Source: Papaver somniferum
Taxonomy: Eukaryota; Streptophyta; Magnoliopsida; Ranunculales; Papaveraceae
Assembly (NCBI RefSeq): GCF_003573695.1
Contig: NC_039362.1
Location: forward strand, 198,564,585 to 198,628,584
Reading direction: 5' to 3'
Length of the DNA: 64,000 bases
Below, piece by piece: positions 57,948 through 64,000 of the stretch. Under the pieces are notes generated by a model. The model did no database searches and was not told the origin of the DNA. It was given only the letters and a program-made list of their open reading frames with translations. Position 1 is the first letter of the stretch. Every line of letters starts with the position of its first letter. Position numbers and translations under genes: made by a program.

Positions 57948-60676
57948 CTATTTCTTAGTTAATTCTTCATTATCTTCATTAGACTTGTTTCCTTCTTCGT
58001 CTGCGTCAGAATCTTCATCACCATCAGAATTTCCATCACTATCAGATTCTTCATCGTCAGCTTCGCTACCGGAGATAATTAAACTGGGAGTATTCTGTGG
58101 GATTTCTTCCAAGAGACAAGGATAATCAGAATGTGGGATATTATGATCGTCACAAACCATTTGGATAGTTTGATTGTGAAAATACATAGCATCATTCTTA
58201 AAATTCGCAACAGTGATCTTGATTTGATTCTTTAATCTAGAATACTTGTCGTTGCGAGAAGAAAGATTCTTTGCGAGTTCCTCCTTTTCAGCTTCAAGTT
58301 CTTCAATCTTTTCACGATATCTATTTTCAGAATCTGCGAACAAGAGACAATCAATTATTAACTTGATGAGAAGTCATAAGAAGCAAAAGATTAGTAAAGA
58401 AGAGCCGTTAGTAACCTTCTCTGTCAGAAATCATATCTCTAATCAAGGCTGTATGCTCAACTTGGAGACTAACATTTACACCTAAATCTTTTATAGCATC
58501 ATCTAAGATTTTCGCAGCCCAAATAAATTCATCCTCACTACTTATAAGAAGACGAGAACGAATTTGATTTTCCCTTTCGCAGAGTTCGATATTCTTGCGG
58601 TTAGCTTCATCTCGTTCTAGTTGAACTTCAAGAAGAGCCTCTTGGAATTTCGCCAAAGCCTTGGCACCTTGATCAGAGATGCGATCCTTATCATCTATGA
58701 GACCGCTAATTTTGGTTCTTAACTCATTGGTTTTCTCTTTAGAATCAAGAAGAAGACGCTTAAATTGGTTGGTTAAGCCTAAACTAGATCTGTGATCAAT
58801 TTCTAAGAGGCGAAATTTAGATCTAAGCTCATTTAGAGAAAGAGATGAAATTCTATCATTTGAGAAGCTATTTAAGGAATTTTTAAGACGTTCAAGAAGG
58901 GTATCATTATCCAAGGCATTAGGAAATGAACGAAGAAGGGTAGCTTCATCAGAAAGACCATAAATGTCTGCAAAAAGGATCATTTAAATAAGATAAAACA
59001 GCAGGATGAATGAATAAAGGGAAAAAAGAAAAGTAACATACCGTAAAGATGATTATTAGCTTGCTGAAGACTAGAAATTTTTTTCTTATACGAAGAAGAA
59101 TCAATTTCTAATTGTCTATTTTTCTCGCGAAGACCTTTAACTTCAGCTTCTAATTCTTCATTCTTTTTGCGAAATTGAAGATTATTCTATTCAAGATTTT
59201 CACGTCTTTTCTCTAGATCTGAGGCAACAGCAAAATAAGCTTTTCCAGCCTGCGAAAAAATATAAAAAATATAAATATAGAAAGAAATTTTGAGTTATAA
59301 CACTGAAGAAGTAAAAGGATAAAAGTATACCAGACTATTGAGAGAATGCAAGAAGTCGGGAGTCACTGATCTAGAAACTCCACGAAGAGATCTATCATCA
59401 TCCAGTAAAGGGACATCGCAAAGGGTAGCGAGAGCTTTGCAGGTATTTGCGAATTGGCTATATCCCATTCCTTGTAGAGAATCAGAAAAGAGGCCAGAGA
59501 GCTTAGCCATAGAAGATTCAGGTGGAGAATCTTTACTTGCAGCAAGATCATCGTTGTCCTCATCACCCTTGTCACTTTCGGAATTTTCGTGACGAAGAAT
59601 ATTTGAAGGAGAAGAAGAACGAACTTTCCTTTTCTTTGGAGGAGGACCAGTTGATTTTTCCCTGCGAAGAGCACCTTTAACCTTTTCTTTGGAGGAGGAC
59701 CAGTTGATTTCTTTGGAGGAGGACCAGTTGATTCTTCTACTTCAGCAATAATCTTCACACACAGATAGAAATAAGAAATGGAAGTAACAGTATACTGTTT
59801 AAAATCATAAGAGAAAATTTCTTACCTCATCTGTGTATGAGCGAAGAGCTAACAGAGTACTAGACTTCCCAGTCATGTTATAACTATCTTTCAGTTTTTG
59901 AATCTGTCGAATGTCGCAAGAGTTAGTGAACAAAATAATAAAAATCAATAAATAAATATAAAGTGAGTTAAATGGGAAGAAACATACCTCTTTCTCCTTT
60001 TCGGGCCAAGAGAAGACCCAAGGTTGATAAGCAGCGAGATTCGCAGGAAGAACATTTGACCCAGCAATGTAGGGTCCTTTTAGCATTAAAGGAAAAACAC
60101 ACCATTTATCATCTTTGGATTGGCGAGGAGTTGTGTTTTTACCAGAATGCCAATCAATATCTTGCATGAGAATTTTGGCTTCATCAATGTTATCTTTCCT
60201 CTTTAAGCGAATACCCCAGCGAGTATTCTCTTTCTTCATGGAGATAAGTTTATAGTTCTCAAAGAAATTTGCTATTGTGTATTTTTCAGCAACTATCTCT
60301 AGGTTTGCGAATTTAAGATCCCTAAGTTCTTTGGAGTAAATAGATCCTCTACCAGCACCACGATTAGCGAACTCTAGCATCAGACGGATGCAGTCCCCAC
60401 TAGTTGGAAGATAGCTCGCGAAAATCCCGAGTGAGCGAGAATTTCATAAAATAAAGGAAGATTTGGGTTATAAATAGGAATAGGGTGACCTGCGAGAATC
60501 TGACCTAGCAAAATTATGATTGCTTGATCATCAAAATACTGATCAGAGAAAAGTTTGACAGAAAGAATTGATTTGGCATTTTCACCAGGAATGGTGGAGA
60601 GTGTGAAACCTTTATCAGCAAGATCTTTTTGGACATCCTGTAAATTCTTTTCATATCTATGACCACTTGGAGCCAT
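57948..60676 (-). pseudogene. antisense six-exon gene of element D, coiled-coil protein
   Basis: Minus-strand model: exons 60676-59988, 59903-59826, 59752-59331, 59249-59042, 58977-58416, 58333-57948. The five introns are 64-84 bp, all GT-AG, and the joins keep phase. Start MAPSGHRYEK. Exon 1 has a globular part (LPLFYEILAHSG, then RLMLEFANRGAGRG). Exon 3 has STGPPPKK repeats and a PPPKKRKVR nuclear-localisation-like signal (near 59640). Exons 4-6 form coiled coils and the tail is very acidic. Lesions: frameshifts near 60425 and 59675, an in-frame TAG at 59187-59189. Antisense extra ORFs are known in Tat-lineage elements (for example maize Grande) and this probably belongs to that class; its function is unknown. 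Confidence 0.7.
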
Positions 60677-61055
60677 GTTTGAATATACAGTATGGAAATG
60701 TATGAAAAGTAAGAAGATTGAAGGAGGAAAAAATTACAGCAGCAGAATTTGCAGAAGAATAACAGAGTTGCCGAGATGAGAGAATAAAAATAGAAGAGAA
60801 AGTAAAAAGAAAAATAGAAGAGAAAGTAACAAGAAAAATGGAAAGAAGAGTAAGAAGAGTATATAAAAGAGATTTTTTTACTCGAAGAAATAAACATCAT
60901 TAAGACGAAGAGACGTGAGCGGTTGAAAAGTAGCGGTTACAAAAGACATATCAAGAAACAAATGGAAGAAAGAATACGTGTGATAAATGCAGAATATGAA
61001 AAGATGAATAGCTGCGGCATTTCTCACATCATTCTCTACTTTGAAGAGAAGATAT
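60677..61055 (-). promoter_or_regulatory. presumed promoter/5' flank of the antisense gene
   Basis: Between the antisense start codon and the element D polypurine tract. AG-rich on the plus strand (60700-60850) with a TATATAAAAG word at 60860. That word reads best on the plus strand, so a promoter for the antisense gene is not clearly identified. Confidence 0.3.
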
Positions 61056-61069
61056 GAGAAGAGGCAATA
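61056..61069 (+). other. polypurine tract of element D
   Basis: GAGAAGAGGCAATA directly before the 3' LTR. Confidence 0.65.
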
Positions 61070-61522
61070 TGTAGGATCAGAATCTCGCAACGACAATGTT
61101 TCAGCGAAATTATCAATGACACAGCACAACAGCGTCGCAGAACAATTTCAGAAATGATAAAATAAATGACGTCATCAAATATCAGGAGAAAGATATGATA
61201 GTTCTGCGAAAATTAGAGAGTTTGCGAAATTAACATTTTTAAGGTTGCGAGAGTTTCGCAAACCATACCCGAAAATAAAAGACAGATTATTTCTTTATAA
61301 ATAGTCGTTCGAGTTGTAAAGAAAAGAAGAGATCTTTTTTGAGTAAGAAACAAGTAAATAGGATAGAGAAAGTTCAGAGCAAAGATCATTCTTGATTTCT
61401 TTATCTTTTCTTGTAAGAACATTCAAAGATTAATCGATAAAATTAAGAGTGTAAACCTAAAAATGAGTTGATTAATAATGAAATCATATGAGGGGTGTAG
61501 TGTAGGATTTCCTGCAACTACA
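61070..61522 (+). repeat. element D 3' LTR
   Basis: 453 bp, TATAAATA at 61296-61303, lacks about 17 bp present in the 5' LTR near 43450; AAAAT duplication follows. Confidence 0.9.
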
Positions 61523-61527
61523 AAAAT

Positions 61528-62274
61528 AATATATAATCCATAAAGTGGTATCCCCTTAGTCTATTAAGGATCTCCCTTTAAGGGACAAGGGGACTAGGTC
61601 TAACCCATAAGGTAATGGGTGGTCTTAGCCCAAGAAAGAGAGTCTTAAGTTAGTTGGGATTTATCTTAAAATAAGGGAGAAAGGCCCTTCTCTTAATCCT
61701 TTAATAACTTGGATAAGAAGAAAATGGTAATCTTGTAATATATTAATCTTATGGGCACTTATCCACAAGAGGGAAGAGGAAGGATTATTATAAAAGAGAA
61801 AAGAAAGTATACTTAGGGAAAAGAAAGTATACTTAGAGTACTTGATGTAATTAGGGCTAGTTCATCCTTCTTACTTTTACCCTATCAACATTTATCTATT
61901 CAAAAAGGTATTGGAATCCAAATTGTTGCTAGGCTCCCATCTATTTTCTTGTAAAAAATTTACTTTAATTTTTACTATGTTGTATCTAAACAAAAATAAC
62001 CAAAATTAAAAATACAAGTCCAAAAAGAAAACAAGGAAACTAATAAAAGTTCTTAAAATAATAAAATTTTCATCTTTTACCTTTTAAGGTAAGCAATTCC
62101 AACTTTCCACCTTTAGCTTTAAGCCAATCTTGCACACCAAAAATAAAAAATACCAAAGTAAAATCTAGAAAATAATAAAATAAAGTAAAATCTTAAACTA
62201 ATACTAAAAAGAAAACAAAAATAAAAATCTAAAACCTAAACCTAAATACAAGTCCGAGTCGACGGCTCCAAAAT
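61528..62274. other. AT-rich flank, no gene; probably leader of the next element
   Basis: Contains a CCCTTTAAGGG palindrome (near 61570), a 20-bp tandem pair (GAAAGTATACTTAG, 61803-61842) and, at 62254-62270, a minus-strand primer-site-like TGGAGCCGTCGACTCGG beside the next LTR. No reading frame of note. Confidence 0.45.
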
Positions 62275-63473
62275 TGATGTGATTTTAAGTATTTGTAGAA
62301 AGTGGTAGTAAAGATTCGTTCAACTCAGACGTGTGAAAATTGATTTTAGATTTAATTCCTAATTAAACAATAAAATATGTACAGATTGATAGCAGTATTA
62401 CGAGAAAATGGGACTTAGGATTCCACCATAAAACTCATTCACACGATTCACATATTAATTCTAGACAATTGTAGATCAAATAATGATAAAATATTGACTC
62501 TATATCTTTGTTGAGGTAGATTTTTAAAAGGTTAACTGTAAATCATACGCATAACACATCAAAAGCACTCAAGACCAAGCATACATCACCAAAAAAATCA
62601 CGATTAATTAATAAACATCATAAATCAATTTAAATTAATGCAAAAATTCATAAAAAAAAATAAATATAATTACCACACGCATGAAAGGTGGCTCCCTCCG
62701 TCATCACAGTGTTGGGGTTTAGCTCCTCATGCTCAAAACACACTCAAATATTTTTCCATAGGTCAAAAGGTGTTTACAATGAAGAAAAGAAAGAAAAATA
62801 ATAAAACAACTCAAATGTAATGCTTAATCACCGTTACAGATTGACTGTTACAAGAAACAGTTGCAGAAAACCTTTTGCAGTGAGTCAGACGTTAGTCACT
62901 GAAAGCCTTAGGAAAGTATAGGTGAACAACAATACTTCTGTTGTGTTGTTGAATAAGCAATTGGTATGTTCTTGAGAACAACAGTCATCTTTCTTCGTCT
63001 GCAACTCATTCTTCTCCTTCTTCCTGCTGCTGCAGAATCTTCCCTCTAGCTTCGTTTTCTTCTCTGTAGGACCCCTAACCTCTCGATATCCTTTATGAAT
63101 TCCAACCTCTCTATTTATATAGCTAACAGGCCGATTATAAATCCGCTTGATACAAAAATATCCCCCTTCCCTTTTTGGAAAGTATCAGGATTTTTCATTC
63201 TCTTTACGCGGTTGATTTATATCAAAATCTTCTTATGTTCATCGATTATCAAATAGCGGAGTGATATACTTGCATATAATATCCATACAAGACCGGGATT
63301 CATTCCCTGTTTCATTGAATATCCTTTTCTTCCCTGTTTTAGAACAACCACCAAATATAACGAGATTTGGTCACCTTTTTTAGTTCCCATGCACGTCACT
63401 GCCCTGATTATTAGTTAACAGAGTTATTCTCGTATTTAACTCTCTAAAAACTCTTCCAAACATAACATCAACA
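62275..63473 (-). repeat. LTR of a further retrotransposon (minus orientation)
   Basis: Minus strand starts TGTTGATGTTATG and ends AATCACA(TCA), with a TATATAAATAG box at 63112-63121 and a primer-site-like sequence next to its 3' end (62254-62270). No second copy is in the window, so the ends are provisional (start 62275 or 62278). Confidence 0.5.
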
Positions 63474-63511
63474 GAGCCCGAGAACTTCCTTCCCAGTTTT
63501 AGATTCAAACC

Positions 63512-64000
63512 AATGATCGGGCCCAAGTTAGTCGACTCAAATACATATACCAGACCTGTTTATTCAATTCGTTGCATGTATAGTACAAGAGGTAAGACTT
63601 TATCCACCCAAGAATTCCCTGTCAGTGGGTTTTGTTTTTTGTTGAGACTCATAATAACACACACACACCAATTGCATCGTCAGACACCTATTTTTAGGAA
63701 AACACTTGGGATTGTATAGTGAACCCTCTGGGCGTTATCATCCAAAAACACCACGAGCCTTAGCCAGTTAGCCTTGTACCTTTGACTGAATGTATACTTT
63801 GTTAAAGGTAACCAGAGATTACCCATTTTAGTCAACCCTGCATTTGTACGTGCACAAAAGAATATCGAACTGGTATTACAATAACCAATACAATGAATAT
63901 CAGATTGAGTTTCAAAACGGACATTACAACTTTGACCACAGTGTGAATAGTGGTTGGGAGCATCCACCTTTTCAAGGTTATGGCTCATACAATGGTGAGC
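63512..64000 (+). mobile_element. start of an element A-related internal region, cut by the window edge
   Basis: Leader landmarks shared with element A (GAGGTAAG near 63590, CCCTGTCAGTGGG near 63628) and the beginning of the gag-like ORF (63865 onward, reading SNWYYNNQYNEY...), clearly homologous to 15155. The start codon position reads ATA instead of ATG. Continues beyond 64000. Confidence 0.65.

Larger units (their letters stand above)
43232..61522 (+). mobile_element. Element D: Tat-lineage Ty3 element, no RT/IN, antisense gene, interrupted by element C
   Basis: LTRs 43232-43700 and 61070-61522 with TGTAGGATCAG...TACA ends and AAAAT duplications at 43227-43231 and 61523-61527. Without element C it is about 8.9 kb: 5' LTR, primer site, gag, protease, an ~860-bp block shared with element E, an antisense six-exon gene, polypurine tract, 3' LTR. 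There is no reverse transcriptase or integrase. LTRs differ at about 4% by eye plus indels, older than element C inside it. Confidence 0.88.

Overview
The window is plant nuclear DNA made almost entirely of transposable elements, most of them nested. Ty3/gypsy elements of Tat/Ogre and Athila type, Ty1/copia, L1-type LINE and Stowaway-like MITE sequences, GT-AG introns of 64-85 bp and AT-rich spacers point to a large-genome land plant, most likely a eudicot. The species cannot be fixed from the sequence alone. I see no certain host gene; the only long intact reading frame belongs to a retrotransposon.

Layout. 1-5460: broken minus-strand Ty1/copia element (gag, protease, integrase, start of RT; it runs off the left edge). 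5668-6124: Stowaway-like MITE. 7382-39033: a plus-strand L1 LINE whose 5' part (putative leader intron plus endonuclease) is tandemly triplicated (7382-10929). The LINE is split at the pentamer GTTGG by two adjacent insertions. Element A (11337-19333) is a three-LTR array of a pol-less Athila-like family. Element B (19339-36028, minus strand) is a pol-less Ogre/Tat-like element. B itself contains element E (21801-26886) and, inside a plus-strand plant-mobile-domain (PMD) gene, a solo A-family LTR (29008-30578). The LINE resumes at 36034 with RT, zinc-binding region and RNase H. 40505-43226: minus-strand Athila gag/protease remnant. 43232-61522: element D, a Tat-lineage element with gag and protease, no RT or integrase, and an antisense six-exon gene (57948-60676). 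D is interrupted in gag by element C (45322-54673, minus strand, LTRs of about 2.7 kb, one intact 567-codon ORF). 61523-64000: an LTR (about 62275-63473) and the start of another A-related internal region.

Most insertions are dated by exact target duplications: GTTGG (A and B), GTTCA (E), GGGGG (solo LTR), AAAAT (D), GTCTA (C). LTR divergence counted by eye agrees with the nesting: B about 4-5% with E about 3% inside it; D about 4% with C under 1% inside it; A about 1%.

The most interesting theme is that two different pol-less elements, B and D, each carry an intron-containing gene antisense to the element between gag/protease and the 3' LTR. In that orientation introns are not removed from the element's genomic RNA, so they can survive retrotransposition. 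Element E lacks any gag or pol but holds five evenly spaced tRNA-like modules with A-box/B-box spacing of 43-44 bp. E and D share an ~860-bp conserved internal block and are saturated with the hexamer TTCGCA/TGCGAA. Parallel pol-less elements, captured genes and Pol III-like modules are the best candidates here for something not yet described.
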